64,000 nucleotides of DNA from Gigantopelta aegis (Eukaryota; Mollusca; Gastropoda; Neomphalida; Peltospiridae). The DNA is taken from NCBI RefSeq assembly GCF_016097555.1, contig NC_054701.1, forward strand, positions 34,375,413-34,439,412. Direction: 5' to 3'. The notes beneath the pieces were generated by a model. The model searched no databases. It was given only the letters and a program-made list of their open reading frames with translations, and was not told where the DNA came from. The translations under genes and the position numbers were made by a program. Shown here piece after piece: positions 51,601 to 63,640 of the stretch (the first letter of the stretch is position 1; the number at the start of each line of letters is the position of its first letter).

Positions 51601-51819
51601 ATGAGTTACAGGTTTTAGTCATAAGATAACTATTAGCTATAACTTATAAAACGCCTAAAAAACTATTAAAAAAAGAGGACATTTTTTAATGCTAATTAGC
51701 TTTATCTTTAAGCATTCCACTTTGTAAAGATGCATATTTAATACTTTGATTTTCATCTTTTATACTTTAATGTTCTGTCAGTGAAAGTAATAAATATGTT
51801 CCATCCGCTTGTGTGGCGT

Positions 51820-51930
51820 CGTATGTAAATCATTAGTTGGTAATCGTAAGTCGGGAGTTGGGGAAGTTATAACGCAACCGTCGAGTTGGCCAACTTCGTC
51901 GTGATAGTTGACAGTCTGAGCCTAGCATAG
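51820..51930. repeat. Right-end fragment of the TTAGGCTCAGACTAC MITE family
   Basis: CATTAGTTGGTAATCGTAAGTC ... CCGTCGAGTTGGCCAACTTC ... GTTGACAGTCTGAGCCTAGC; only the right part is present. Confidence 0.6.
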
Positions 51931-53888
51931 TAATTAAATCAAGAATTACATACCAGGCATAGTGCGTGGCGTGTGTAGTATATCAGACACGAACAAAATC
52001 TTATTACTTTTTTTTAGCCAAACAGCACACACACACACACACAAAAAAGAAGAAGAAGAAAAAAACCCGTACTTTTTGTCAATAGCTGTATTATAACAAT
52101 AATAACTTATCACTGCAAAAAAATATTTGTTATTCAGACGGTCACCTAAATAACAGGTGAACAGTTGCCAAAGTGAATAAAATGTAAAACTATATAACTG
52201 TTTATATGCAGTTTATTTGCCACTATTTTTCAAGTAGGTGCCATTAAATATATCATCTTGGTTATCATTTAATGCAAAACAGTTACTTATTAAAATGTAT
52301 ATCCTGTATAAGATGCACATAGCATTTAAAATACCGTTTATTATCCTTTCGCTATGCATTATTCATTTCCAGACAATTACACTTGGGTGTAGCATTCTGG
52401 TGTCGTAAATTGCAGTTATTTTTCTCCACCAAAGTAATAAAATTACATAATTACAAGATGTATATTTACACTTAACGGTTAATATTCCAGAATACATGTA
52501 TATGCAAATAGTAATAAAACTCAGAATCATTAAAGGTACATAACCCTCTGAACAATTATGTGCTGTAGGTTTTGTTGAAGCGAACTGGGCTGAATTTAGG
52601 AAGCCTGTTTCTCTAAACGCAAGTGTTTACGGAAAATAAAGGAATGTAGGTACATGGTTTCATGGATGATATGTTTTCTGCACGCCCACCCCAAACTCTA
52701 TATGTAGCAAACATATAACGTATTTTTTTACTACATCATAAGCTATATTTATGTATTATTGATGACATCATATTTACTAATTTTCACCATTATATTATAT
52801 CTGTACTACTATCAGTATTATAATTATACTATTTTTGCTGCTGTAAACCATGTCCTACGTATCGTAAATCGTAAGCTCTATTAACGTGCCTCTATTCAAT
52901 TAAGGTTCAGGCACGTCTCTCCCACACCCAATCTCTGGCATGGCCAGGGGCCGAGTGTGGGACAGATAATTTACTTATTAATGGGACAATTTTGATTTAT
53001 TTATAAAAGGTAGGGGGGGGGGGGGGATTTTGATGCGTCGTTGAAATAACCTATGGTATTTAAATAAAAAATAATTTTAATTACTTTAGTGTAACGCTTG
53101 TTTTTGACAGGGCATTTCCAAACAGGTAAATTAAACAATGAAAATTACACAATTTATATGCCCTTAAAAAGATTAAGATTGAAAAAGATTAAAGAGGGCC
53201 ATTTCCTACCATTGAACACATGTCCTTATATGTCGTAAAATACGGCCTGGGTGTAATACATTCTTACACACGCATGTGAGAAAAAACGGGCTTTGTAAAT
53301 TCGGTCCACACTTGTTTGTTTAAATATTCATTTCTGTACATCCAGTTTTCTTGAGGTGATTATTATACTGAACTCCAATGGAAACGCATCAGTCAGATTC
53401 ATAATTATAAAAACAATTAGAAGAACAAATGATAAAACATTGAACTGATTTTGTATAACTGGATGTATTTTGGTAGGCAGTAAATTATCCCAAAATTGTA
53501 TACACAGGTTAGAGTTATTGTGTGTTTTACAGCAACCCTACACATGCGACATCGATAACAACTGAAACTTGGGTGGTGCGTTTTCAATGAAGCTCAGTAT
53601 ATTTCAAGCAGGAAACAAAATATTATTCAGAAATTGCAGTGTTGTAAGAGGACAAAGTACCTTTAAATTACATTTCCACTGAATGCATAGAAAATGTTTA
53701 TCTGTAATACATGTACACAATGGCAACAGTCTCAGCCTTCAATTTCTGTAAGTAGCCATGATCTCTCTAGATACGTATAATTGTAATTTTTAGCGTTTTA
53801 AATCTATTTTCCCTGTTTTGCAACCATCGTTTATGGGGCTGTCTGTGTCTAGGAAAATATTTAGTGCAGACAAACATAATTAGAGACC
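51931..53888. other. Long non-coding stretch
   Basis: AT-rich with short CA (52027-52043) and G (53012-53023) tracts. No exon or mobile-element ends recognised. Confidence 0.5.
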
Positions 53889-54173
53889 AGGCCAACCCTG
53901 GTGCTTATAAAACTTTTAGAGTCTAGACTCGAGACTCTAATAGAGTCTGAGACACTCGTACAAACTGTATCAGTGTATGCGTGTGACGTCATTAGAGATT
54001 GAGTCTGGACTAAAACATTTATAGGTACTGGCCCTGGTGCTTTATAGAGTCTAGACTCAAGACTAATAGAATCTGAGACTTCAACGCCATGACAATGCCA
54101 AACAAACTGTATGCGTGTGACGTTATTAGAGAGTTGAGTCTGCACTCTAAAGTTGTATAAGCAAGGGTCCTGG
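53889..54173. mobile_element. Two adjoining related MITEs with a CRE-like core
   Basis: Two units of about 140 bp share GCTTATAAAACTTTTAGAGT / GAGTCTAGACTC at the left and GAGTCTGGACTAAAACATTTA at the right, which pair as inverted ends (GTCTAGACTC). Each has TGTATGCGTGTGACGT in the middle: TGACGTCA is intact in unit 1 (near 53984) and changed to TGACGTTA in unit 2 (near 54118). Confidence 0.7.
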
Positions 54174-55711
54174 TATTACAGGAATATTGTTAATGTTGGA
54201 AATGTAACATATCACTTGTATTTGTACATGGTCATATGTTCCAAACCACACACACAATTGCTTTGTACTTTTGCATATTGTATATTTATATATGTTATAG
54301 TATTCTATGCTATGCATTCAACTGATACGTTGTAAAATGTAAAGTAAATAAACAACTCGAACTTGAAAACAAACTGGAGCCAAAATAGACGTAGTGCAAG
54401 TATTTGGTGCCTTGAAATGCAAGGGGTATAGTAAAAGCAAATCCCATTAAAGTAGCATCATATGTCAGAAAACTGAAATTGTCGTATCATTTAGGGTATA
54501 GAATGTAGTAGCACTGTTTGGCTGGGGCTGTGAGGGGTACTGGCCAAGTAACCAATAGTCAATAGTCTGTAGAAACTGATCCAGACAAAAGGAGACAAAA
54601 GTTGAGCATATTACTGACGTCTTTTCGACTGCCTTGTGCAGGATACGGTTTTGTTGCTCAGATTTATGAAAAATATATATACCTGTGCATTTGGAATATG
54701 AAATGCGATTTCTTTGCTTGTTTTCAAATTAACTTTAAACAATGCTCTCTTGGAATTCCTCGGGATCTACCACTTTCAACAACCATCTTTAAATTAAACA
54801 AGTAATGGTTTATCCTTGTTTTAGCACCTTCAACAAACTGGCACGTTATAAAAAGTAATTCCTGGTCAAAAAATGAGGACGAAGAAATATGAGCGTGAAA
54901 TAGAGCATTAAATCGTAATATTATGCATATATAGAAAATATATAGATATATATTTCTAAACGCTGCAACAATGATATACAGCAAAGCTACAGCTGGTTAC
55001 CGAGTATTCCTCATATTGTTGCTTACTTTATCCAACATTACCATTTACGAATAGGCCATTTCTGAATTCTTGATTCTTGTTATTCCATATGCAAAAGCAA
55101 AAAATATATATCTTTCTAAAACACTAAAACAGTGAGGTATCTCAAGGCGACAATCGGTTAGCGATAGTCGCTAGTACTGTCAGTCACAAATCGATTCTAA
55201 CCCGTTATCACGAACATTCAGAAATAGTATCATTTCTCTTCTTGCACATCACATATACTTTTTGAAACAGTGAAAACAGTGAGGTATCCAAAGGTCGTAT
55301 TCGTGTGATCTTTAAGTTCATAGTACAGTTGGACGCACGTCGATACTGTATTTCGTTCACATGCATATTCAGACGTAATCCTGTTCCTGTACCGGTTCTG
55401 ATACCCTTCTGGTTTCATAAAACTTCAGTCTAATTCCAAAGCTTTAACAAAGTCTCACTTTATAAGCACATACACTCTCACTTCTTAAATCTCAATAAGT
55501 CGTTTCCCTAGTTATTTTAAATATATGTTCACTTCTTAAATCACAAATAGCAATTTCTTTGCCAGTATATGTATATATCGACCTCTGTTAGCTCGAAATA
55601 CCATGATATTTCGAGGCTTAAACTTGTTCATTGGTATAATTGTAACCAACAATTGTTATGTTCACTTGGAACCACCGAAATGTATTTATTTATGTCCCTT
55701 TCTTATACGTC
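54174..55711. other. Non-coding, 3' flank of the LIM gene
   Basis: AT-rich. For the minus-strand LIM gene a poly(A) signal candidate lies 22 bp after the stop (AATAAA as the complement of 55685-55690), with further AATAAA-like sites beyond. No other gene seen. Confidence 0.4.
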
Positions 55712-57061
55712 TCAGTAATAATCCGGTTGCGGTACCCCTTCATACTGGTACAGCTGTCTCTGATAATATTCTTCCTCTGGTGAGTAACCCATCACCCCCT
55801 GGGGCGGCATGGGCTCTGCCTTCCTCTCATTACGTGACCACACCTTCTCGCGCTGCTTGTTCGCCACGTGCAGGTCCGTGGCGGGAATGTTACGCACGTG
55901 CTGCACGTTTATATCCTCCGAGTCAAAGAAGTAGGCCTGTCCAGCCGTCTTCAGCAGATCTGGCGACATGAGGTCAGCTTTAGGAGCGTTTAAAGCCGTC
56001 TGGATGCTGACCGTGTTGATATCTAGTTTCCCTCCTTTCATCGCGTCTGGTCCGCCGCGAACCTGTTCGTTCACCTGCCCCAGTTTCGGAACTTTCAGCG
56101 CCTTTTGGATGGACACGGAATTGGCGTCCAGGGTCCCACTGTCCTCTTTCGGGCGATGCGACTGGCAGTAAACGTTCAAATCCTCCATTTCGTTTGGGTT
56201 ATGGTGAAAGTTCTTCAGGGTAAGCAGAGACGTGCAGACGACACAGCGGAAACACAGTTTATGGTACACCACATACTTAACAGGGCCGATCTTTTCCATG
56301 GCGTAAACTTTCTTCCCGCACCTCATACAGAGGTCTTTCTCTTTCGGCCTGGTGTAGTTGGGAGCCACGGGTTGGAAGCTGGGAGGCTCCGACTGCTGCT
56401 CCGGCCTTGGTGAAGACGGCAGCGAACCATACGGACTGGAGGCCGTGGAACTGAAGTCTGTATTACTGGAAGACTCTGTGGGCTCCCCAGTCGAATTGTA
56501 TATCAATTTTGTCGACATTGGCGAACTGGGCTCGAATCCGTTTACAGGAATGGATGAGTACAACGGTCCCGATTGAAAACTGTTCTGAGGCTGCTGGTAT
56601 AGTGTCGCCTGAGGAAAGTATGCCGACTGCTGGACCAGGTTTTGAGTTACAAGCGCCGGAGACGTGACAGTTTGATGGGTCAGCGTCTTCTGCTCGGCAG
56701 GAGGATCATTAATCAAGCCGTTGGCGTATAAGTTGATATTCGAGTCGGCCGCTGGAAACGTGAACGGTTGTAGCTCTGGTTTCGCTTCCATTGGTGACGG
56801 TGTCACCGATACGACGTAGTACTGTGAATTGTTGTTCAAGTTCGACGTTAACCCCATCGACGTCGTGACTCCGCCTGTATTGGAGAACGTCTGCTGGGGG
56901 ATGAAGAACTGGTTTTGTGGTGCAGTTCCGGCGTCTTGCAGGGAAAGAGAGCCAAAGTTGTTCATCATCGGCGATAGTTGGTCGTCCTGTCCAGAGACCC
57001 ACACGGTGGTTACCCCAGGGGCGGGGTTGGGCGCGCCGTATAGATTATTGTTCCCGTTCAT
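55712..57061 (-). CDS. Single-LIM-domain protein, intronless coding region
   Basis: 449 codons, ATG at 57061-57059, TGA at 55714-55712, clearly GC-richer than the flanks. Residues 1-240 are low-complexity Asn/Gln/Ser/Pro/Thr-rich and probably disordered. One LIM zinc-binding domain follows: C245-x2-C248-x18-H267-x2-C270-x2-C273-x2-C276-x22-C299-x2-H302, all eight ligands present; the second loop is slightly long. The tail has a repeated motif, LDANSVSIQKALKVPK (311-326) and LDINTVSIQTALNAPK (346-361), with a looser third INVQHVRNIPATDL (384-397), and ends Tyr-rich (EEEYYQRQLYQYEG...PDYY). LIM domains bind proteins, often at actin structures; that role is inferred. The bases just upstream read ttttcctcag|AAACGCC then ATG, so a noncoding 5' exon probably lies to the right. 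I do not recognise the orthologue; the LIM domain somewhat resembles those of EPLIN-type proteins. Confidence 0.92.
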   Translation of the reverse strand: MNGNNNLYGAPNPAPGVTTVWVSGQDDQLSPMMNNFGSLSLQDAGTAPQNQFFIPQQTFSNTGGVTTSMGLTSNLNNNSQYYVVSVTPSPMEAKPELQPFTFPAADSNINLYANGLINDPPAEQKTLTHQTVTSPALVTQNLVQQSAYFPQATLYQQPQNSFQSGPLYSSIPVNGFEPSSPMSTKLIYNSTGEPTESSSNTDFSSTASSPYGSLPSSPRPEQQSEPPSFQPVAPNYTRPKEKDLCMRCGKKVYAMEKIGPVKYVVYHKLCFRCVVCTSLLTLKNFHHNPNEMEDLNVYCQSHRPKEDSGTLDANSVSIQKALKVPKLGQVNEQVRGGPDAMKGGKLDINTVSIQTALNAPKADLMSPDLLKTAGQAYFFDSEDINVQHVRNIPATDLHVANKQREKVWSRNERKAEPMPPQGVMGYSPEEEYYQRQLYQYEGVPQPDYY

Positions 57062-57068
57062 GGCGTTT

Positions 57069-57562
57069 CTGAGGAAAATGAAAATATAAAAAAAACGTTT
57101 AGAATAATAAACTAATATGTCAGATTTAATAACGAAATTTAGGATCTATAACTAAAACGACCAAATCTGTGTCCAATTCAGAATTGTGTTTCCATGAATG
57201 AATGAACGAACGAACGAACGAACGAACGAACAAACGAACGAACAAACAAACATGTGATGGGTGTCATTAAACATTCATTTATTTATTCTTTCATTCTGTA
57301 CAAGACGGTCCAAGAAAAGTCAACGTTCAAGAAATCCGTGTCATATGTACTGATAAAAGCTCTCCAAACATATATGCATCACATGTACATCGATCACCTA
57401 TCTCGCCTTAAACAAGACTTTCGGCATAAATCCAGGGCCATACCAAGCGTGCTTGAACTGTTTCAATATAATAATTTGTAGCATTCATCCAATAATAATC
57501 ACTTTTAAAAATATATAAATTTAAATTATTTTGGTTATAGAGACCAACTCCTTTACTATATA

Positions 57563-57596
<34 letters not shown>

Positions 57597-58377
57597 ACCT
57601 TAACACACTAGCGTCACGGCACAATGATGTTAAACGCTTACCAAGAAATACTAATAAAAAACAACACACAAAACAACCCAACCAAAGCAGGATTGTTTAC
57701 AGGCTCATCAAGTAATGTCAGGTGATATTTGCTTCTCTCGTCACGGGACAGTGGACATCAATCCCAGCTCCGCTGCATACCTAATTCAAAGGCTTTACGT
57801 TCTCATAGCTTTAGGTCACGATAGTTAAACATTTAGAGAGATTTTTACACGCGAGCAGTAGTGGCCATCTGTTGATGGTCATTGAGGACGGATATCAGCG
57901 GCTTCCGTCGCGGTTTCTCGCGCCATAGTGGTAAAAAACGCTCAGTGAAATAGGTTAGAATAGGTTTGATCTGGGATTGATGCTGAAGGACACGAGGTCA
58001 GAGAAAGCAATTAACACCAATGTACCGACACCCGACAACTATTTGTTATTTACACGTACTCGGGTGAAATTTATATACAGGTATATATATATATACACAC
58101 ACATATGTATATCCTGAAGCGTATGTCGGGCCTAACTAAATTCTAGGATATCTTGGAGAACGGGGGCATTTTTATATAAAGTATATTATTGTTCAAATAA
58201 ACTACTTATACAATTAAACTACTAATTGTTTTTTTAATGAAAACAAAATCACTGCATGTAATACAGGTAAAATAATAAGTTCGTGCAAATCTGTGACACA
58301 AACGTGTAGACTTATTTGTAAATTTCCTAGTTGACACAGTGGAAAAACAGATTAACGGTAATTTTATATAAACTATA
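57069..58377. other. 5' flank of the LIM gene
   Basis: Contains a (CGAA)n tract at 57204-57245 and an ATA run at 57565-57595. A CpG-richer patch at 57730-57930, including an E-box-like CATCTG at 57868, is the best promoter candidate for the LIM gene, but no first exon could be fixed. Confidence 0.3.
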
Positions 58378-58381
58378 TTAA

Positions 58382-59186
58382 AGCCGCACACCCTAGTTCC
58401 ATCTAGCGAAAATAAATTATAATTTGGTTAATCTACAAACCTGTAACACACTTAGATCACGTTTTTATCAAATGGAGTGAAAAAGCAGGTTTTATATCGA
58501 TAAATACCATGGGAATCCCCATGTCCCAATTGCTTGAAATAATTTTGAAAGTTAGTATTCTGATGTCACCGGTAGATGTCGCTCGAAGCACAACAATGCC
58601 TACGTCACGACACATTTCACAGACTTGGGGTGCGTTCGTTTCACCTCTCCTGGACATGTTCCAACTGTTCTGTCCTGGTTGTATCCCCTCTCCAGATATC
58701 GTAAGACTTAGCAAAATTATTGGTTTTAAGGGTTTGTAACGTTTTGTATTGAGACACTTACTTGTCTGAACTTTATTGTTACTGAAAATGTTCACGAACT
58801 GTGAAGAAAAATCTCACAAATGAACAACAACAAATCGGATGTTGATTGCGCGAACCGTGCACGAGAAAACAAATCGATACAAATATGATCACGTGATATA
58901 CCAACGTCTGTGACATTGAAATGGAAATATCCCCTCTAAAAATAGATTGGACCTCGCTTGCTTAACGGTTTTTTCTCGACAACACGTCTTGTGAAAAAAT
59001 GCAAAAAATGCATTTCGTGGTTTTACAAACATCAGGATTACCAAAAAGCACTTCAGGTGAATGGAAATGTGTATTCTAAATAATAAAATGTAAGTAAAGT
59101 GCAATTTTATTTGTGAAAAATGGGGTTTAATAGCGAAAAACAACGCCGTAATGGTTAACAAATAACTGTAACTAGGGTGTGTCCCT
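58382..59186. mobile_element. 805-bp MITE with TTAA target duplication
   Basis: TTAA at 58378-58381 and 59187-59190 flank ends AGCCGCACACCCTAGTT and, inverted, AGGGACACACCCTAGTT. TTAA duplications are typical of piggyBac and some Kolobok elements. Open frames at 58457-58795 and 58509-58739 lie inside on opposite strands and show no family features. No transposase. Confidence 0.75.
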
Positions 59187-59190
59187 TTAA

Positions 59191-60164
59191 TGAATAGGTT
59201 TAATCTCTAAGGGCAGTTACAAGTTACGGTACTGTGATATTATGATTAGAACATAAGAGAAGATCAAATGAGATGGAGAGGTGCGATGAGATAAGCTATT
59301 TAGTAAATTGGGTGGCATGTGCCTATTGTACATTTAGTCTCAAACACATTTTGACAACCCCAAACTTACATGTCACTGAAAGCAATGTTTTTGATTTTCA
59401 TATCATGTATCTTAAAAGGTAAAAGAGAACTGACAACACTTAAATCTATATTTATAATATCCACCATACGTTAACAAAAGTTGTCCACTCTTAGAATAAA
59501 TTTATCCACACAAAAAGGAAAATCATTAAGCCATCTTCATACTCCAGTTTATGTATACAATGGAATTGCACGTATGTCAAAGCCCATCAGGTTTACTATA
59601 GGCATTTAACACCAATGTACCAACAACCGATAAACTATGTAATTTCCTCCAACGCATTTGGACTTGGACACGCTGTATAACCAGGGTATTGGATATAAGC
59701 ACTTAGTTTATATCTAGTTTCATACCTGAATCCGAATCCGGATCCAGGTCTACCCACGCATACTCCCACTCGGTGTCTGGTTTAGCCTTTAATGTATATT
59801 ATAAATGAAACCAGATTATAGTGTCACGGTCTCCGTAGACGTATTATATTATGTAGCATAAAATAGAACAACTTTTAAGTTACCTTGATTTCCGTACAAG
59901 TACAGCATATGTACTATACTATATGTAGCATATTAAAATTACACAAAAGTTAGTTCGAGAAACCAATCAGATACCTGACAGCAAAGAATTAACCCACCTC
60001 AAGCAATAACGACCATCATCACCACCATCATCAGGTAGTACTAAACCAAATAACTTCCGGCTGGGTCAAAGTTCGAGGTGCACCCAACTTTTGATAGAGA
60101 AGTGAACACCACAAGTCCTGTGATTGGTTATAAATGTGAGTGTGTTGGTTGTAAAAAATAATAG
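59191..60164. other. Non-coding stretch
   Basis: AT-rich; GAATCCGAATCCGGATCC repeat near 59728 and CATCATCACCACC near 60015. No gene seen. Confidence 0.4.
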
Positions 60165-60440
60165 TTTCATCTGGGTAAAAAATGTGTGCAATTTTATTTC
60201 ATCTAGTACCAAAGTGTCAAGTAGCCTTGTGCTTGAAACATGTATGGGGTACCTGTAAAAAAAAGTACTCGAATTTTGTGCGAAACTAGGGTAGTCATAG
60301 ACGCTACACGTTATCTCAGAAACGAGCAGCTTGACCCCCATTTTTTTCTGATTCACTTTAAGTGTAAGGGGTCGTAGTATTTATATCCGTGGCGTTTATG
60401 TCGGTTGATACGTTGCAGGTAGGAGTTTTAGCCACATATG
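60165..60440 (-). repeat. Dispersed repeat, copy 2 (inverted relative to 8146-8430)
   Basis: On the minus strand: GGCTAAAACTCCTACCTGCA, AAAGTGAATCAGAAAAAAAT, GTACCCCATACATGTTTCAA, CACAAGGCTACTTGACAC, in the same order as copy 1. Confidence 0.7.
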
Positions 60441-60825
60441 TTACTATTGTCGTCTATGGGATTTGATTTGGTAGTATACACCCATCACCACCATCATCCC
60501 ATAAACCAAATGTAGATCAGAAGGATCTGTCCAAAAAGAAAATCTGCCGTGAAAAAAAGGGCAGTCCCGCTCCCCGATCCTCTGTCTCTTGCTGGCTAAT
60601 CCGTCAGTGCAGTTATTCAAAAGCCAGCGCCATTGCTTGTACACATGACTTACAGATGACGTTTCATTCGAACAATCATAACACTTTTCTGTCCCGGACC
60701 AGACCACTGGCTATCCAGATACCGGGCCCTGGATTGACAAGCCCGGAAAATTAGTGGTATAGGGGCATGTTAAAAGGTACTCTCTTTCTCTCTCTCATAA
60801 CACTTATGGTATAAATTCAACTAGC

Positions 60826-61008
60826 CTCGGTGACAGAGTGGCTTAGCCGTCGGTCTTTAGGCTGGTAGGAACTGACTTTGTACCCCGGTATCGGCTTCCA
60901 TCAAGAGCGATTTTTAATACTTACTAGGGAGGTGTGAGGCCACTACAGCAACATTCATCTCTCACTAATCACTAACCCACTGCCCTGGACAGACAGCCCT
61001 GATAGCTG

Positions 61009-61082
<74 letters not shown>

Positions 61083-61110
61083 CCAGGACACAACGCTTGA
61101 AACTAACTTG
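60826..61110 (+). mobile_element. SINE interrupted by a (GT)n microsatellite
   Basis: CTCGGTGACAGAGTGGCTTA, GTCTTTAGGCTGGTAGGAAC, GCCACTACAGCAACATTCAT, GACAGACAGCCCTGATAGCT, then GT repeat 61013-61080 and GCCCAGGACACAACGCTTGA. At 51525-51540 the sister copy has only GTGTGTGCCCAGGAC, so the GT tract expanded from a short GTGTGTG within the SINE. Confidence 0.8.
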
Positions 61111-61136
61111 AATATAATATAATAAACTCGCGGTAG

Positions 61137-61271
61137 CGCATCCGGAATCACTCCGCAACAACAGTTCACCCTGACACGAATGACGCAGGTTCATATCAGA
61201 TCTATTATGTGACACGAAGTCTGAGAGGCGGTAAGATCCAATTCCATTCAATTAGACAAGGAGTCCTCCAG
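61137..61271 (+). CDS. Candidate Ig-like exon (weak)
   Basis: A 45-codon open stretch bounded by GGTAG and CAG|GTAACT. It encodes RIRNHSATTVHPDTNDAGSY then QIYYVTRSLRGGKIQFHSIR then QGVLQ, with VTV following if unspliced. DAGSYQIYY resembles strand F (DxGxYxC, here Ile replaces Cys) and GVLQVTV resembles strand G of an Ig V-type domain. It starts a few bases after a SINE, its acceptor lacks a clear pyrimidine tract, and no partner exons were found, so it may be chance or an exon remnant. Confidence 0.28.
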
Positions 61272-63460
61272 GTAACTGTGACGAGTTTTAAACCGTGGAA
61301 CAGCGAGCACACATCTTTCATATCCATTAAGATCTTGGTAAATATTTGCGTCGCTTGTTTTCATTCATTGCACCTTGAAACCCACGGAGGCGAGTTTATT
61401 AGTTTTAGATGCTTGCTTTTGCTTAAGGTTAAAGTTCCAGAGTAATGTTTTCGCTCAGTATACACAAGCCAGGCTTTTCAAACTCATTGTCACAGCATTG
61501 TAAGGAAATGTAGACTTTGAAGGACCTAGACAAATACGGATTGCTTTGTTATTTGTTGCAGATATATTAAAAACCGCCCAAAACAGCAATAAACTAAAAC
61601 GCTGTTATAAAGTAACATACATATATGTTGAGTAAATACATGTTCTATATTTTTTAAAAACGTTACAAGAAGTTCCTTCTTTTTGAAGATGAATAGCGAA
61701 AATATGATGCATGGCAGAACGTTGAAGTTTATTGTGCTGTATAGTGATACACGGTCATGGGTTATTTTTAAAATGGCGTGTGAATCGTGATACATGGTGG
61801 GGGTTTTTGGGGTGGGTTTTTTTTGACGTAATGTCCCCAAAAAAAGAGAGAGAAAAAAAAGCCATACCAAATGATGAGAACCTACTCAATATGGGACTCT
61901 CGCTTCGAAAAAGATTTTAAAATTTGGGGGAACATATATGTATCCGGGTGGATGGAACGACATATAATTTGAGTACATGAATAAAACTGCTTCTTTTTTC
62001 TTTCTTTTTTTTTTGAGGGAGGGGGGGGGGGGGGGGGCAGGGATTTACTTTTAGAATATTTTAAACCTTAAACGGTAAGATGTTTCTGATTAATATCTAA
62101 CCTCTCTTTATGACAAACATAACATATTAAATACATTTTCGTGTATAGAATACCAGTGTCTGTAAACCAAAAGTGATGGCTGTCGTCGTAATGTTTGTGG
62201 TAGTCCAAACCGGATTTCATCTCCCAATAATTTCGTACATTCGAAATTTTTTTACATATAGTAAATAAAATGAAAAACCACTGTTACAAACATTAACAAA
62301 TGACTACAAACACATACGATATACAGATACTGGTACTCTAAACAAGAAATGGTCTTTATTATATGTAATTGTAGTCACCCTCCCACACTCACACATACCT
62401 CCCCAAAAAAAGAAAAAAGCAAGAAAAAAAAAGCAAAGAAAAGACCCGGATCTATTAGTCGGAATCATCTTACAAAGGACAGTCCCTTTAGAATGTGTTA
62501 ATATGAAACTAATGATTTTGAGATATATTAACAGGTTCTAGTGGGGACATCTGTTAGATCCGCACCTGTACACAGATCGCACAATGAACGACACAGCAAC
62601 AAACGTTTATACTCTATTTAAAATACATTAGGTCAGGTCAGGTCATAGGGTTTTACGTGCACATTCAGAACAAGCTGTTGTAGCGCACGCCTGTCATGGG
62701 CACAAGATCCTCCGTCCATGACAGGAAAGGTGGGGGGGGGGGGGTGCTATGGAATTTTGAATGGAGCAATTAGTATGCCAAAGAGAAAGGGTGCGCAATT
62801 TTGATTGAGGAAATTTGGCGCAATTTTGAACGGTCGGTCAAAAAATAAAAGGCAGAGCCAATATAGGTTTTGACATTAGTGAATCGAGAGTAGCTCGTTA
62901 AAAATACATTAGTGTCACTCACGCTTTTATAGTCTGGATTTTAGTACCATTCATATCTCGGTTCTTTTCTTTCATTCTTTCTTTTTTCTCTCTCGTTCAT
63001 CTGTGTCCTGGTTGATTCGTGATCAGGACAGGTGACGTGATTCTTATTTGGTTATGAAAGCGCGTAATTTGGTGCCGTACCCATGCTACTCCATTAATAT
63101 CACCACGGGAGATGTACAATGAGGGTATCTGGCGTGCTCGGGACATTAAAATAAATACGTTTATCTACGTTTTACAATCTCACGCAGCGAGTTGCAAGTG
63201 AGATGTGTGAAACGATATATATGACGCTAAATGGTACTAATTCAGATGAACTTAGATCGTTTAAAATTTATTTCTTGTATGTTTTTTGGAAGTTTTGTCC
63301 TTATTTATGTTTTGTTTTCTCTGGCATAGCAGGTAATCGAAACGTCGTGGCAGAAGTCGGGGGGGGGGGGGGGGTATTATTATTATTTTTTTTTTTTTTT
63401 TTTAACGTCCCTCCTACTGGACATTTTAAACTAGGTACGGACCTGGCGTAATGAAAAAAG
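61272..63460. other. Long stretch with no recognised gene
   Basis: Contains homopolymer tracts (62018-62037 G; 62733-62744 G; 63360-63400 G then T), TCAGG repeats at 62630-62648 and a hairpin TGTCATGG...CCATGACA at 62692-62724. No exon supported. Confidence 0.45.
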
Positions 63461-63464
63461 GTAA

Positions 63465-63640
63465 ATTTTGTTTTGTTTAACGACACCACTAGAGCAAATT
63501 GGTTAATTAATCATCGACTGGTAATTCTGAAACATATTCTTCAGAGGAAACCCACTACATTTTTTTCCATTAGCAGCAAAGGATCTGTTATATGTACTTT
63601 TCCACACCACATACCACATACTTTGATATACCAATTGTGT
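63465..63640 (-). repeat. SINE fragment, tail and middle
   Basis: Plus-strand text: TTTAACGACACCACTAGAGC, TTAGCAGCAAAGGATCTGTT, CCACATACTTTGATATACCA; the head is missing. Confidence 0.75.

Noticed and set aside
58457..58795. 112-residue minus-strand open frame
   Set aside because: Lies wholly within the TTAA-flanked MITE and shows no domain.
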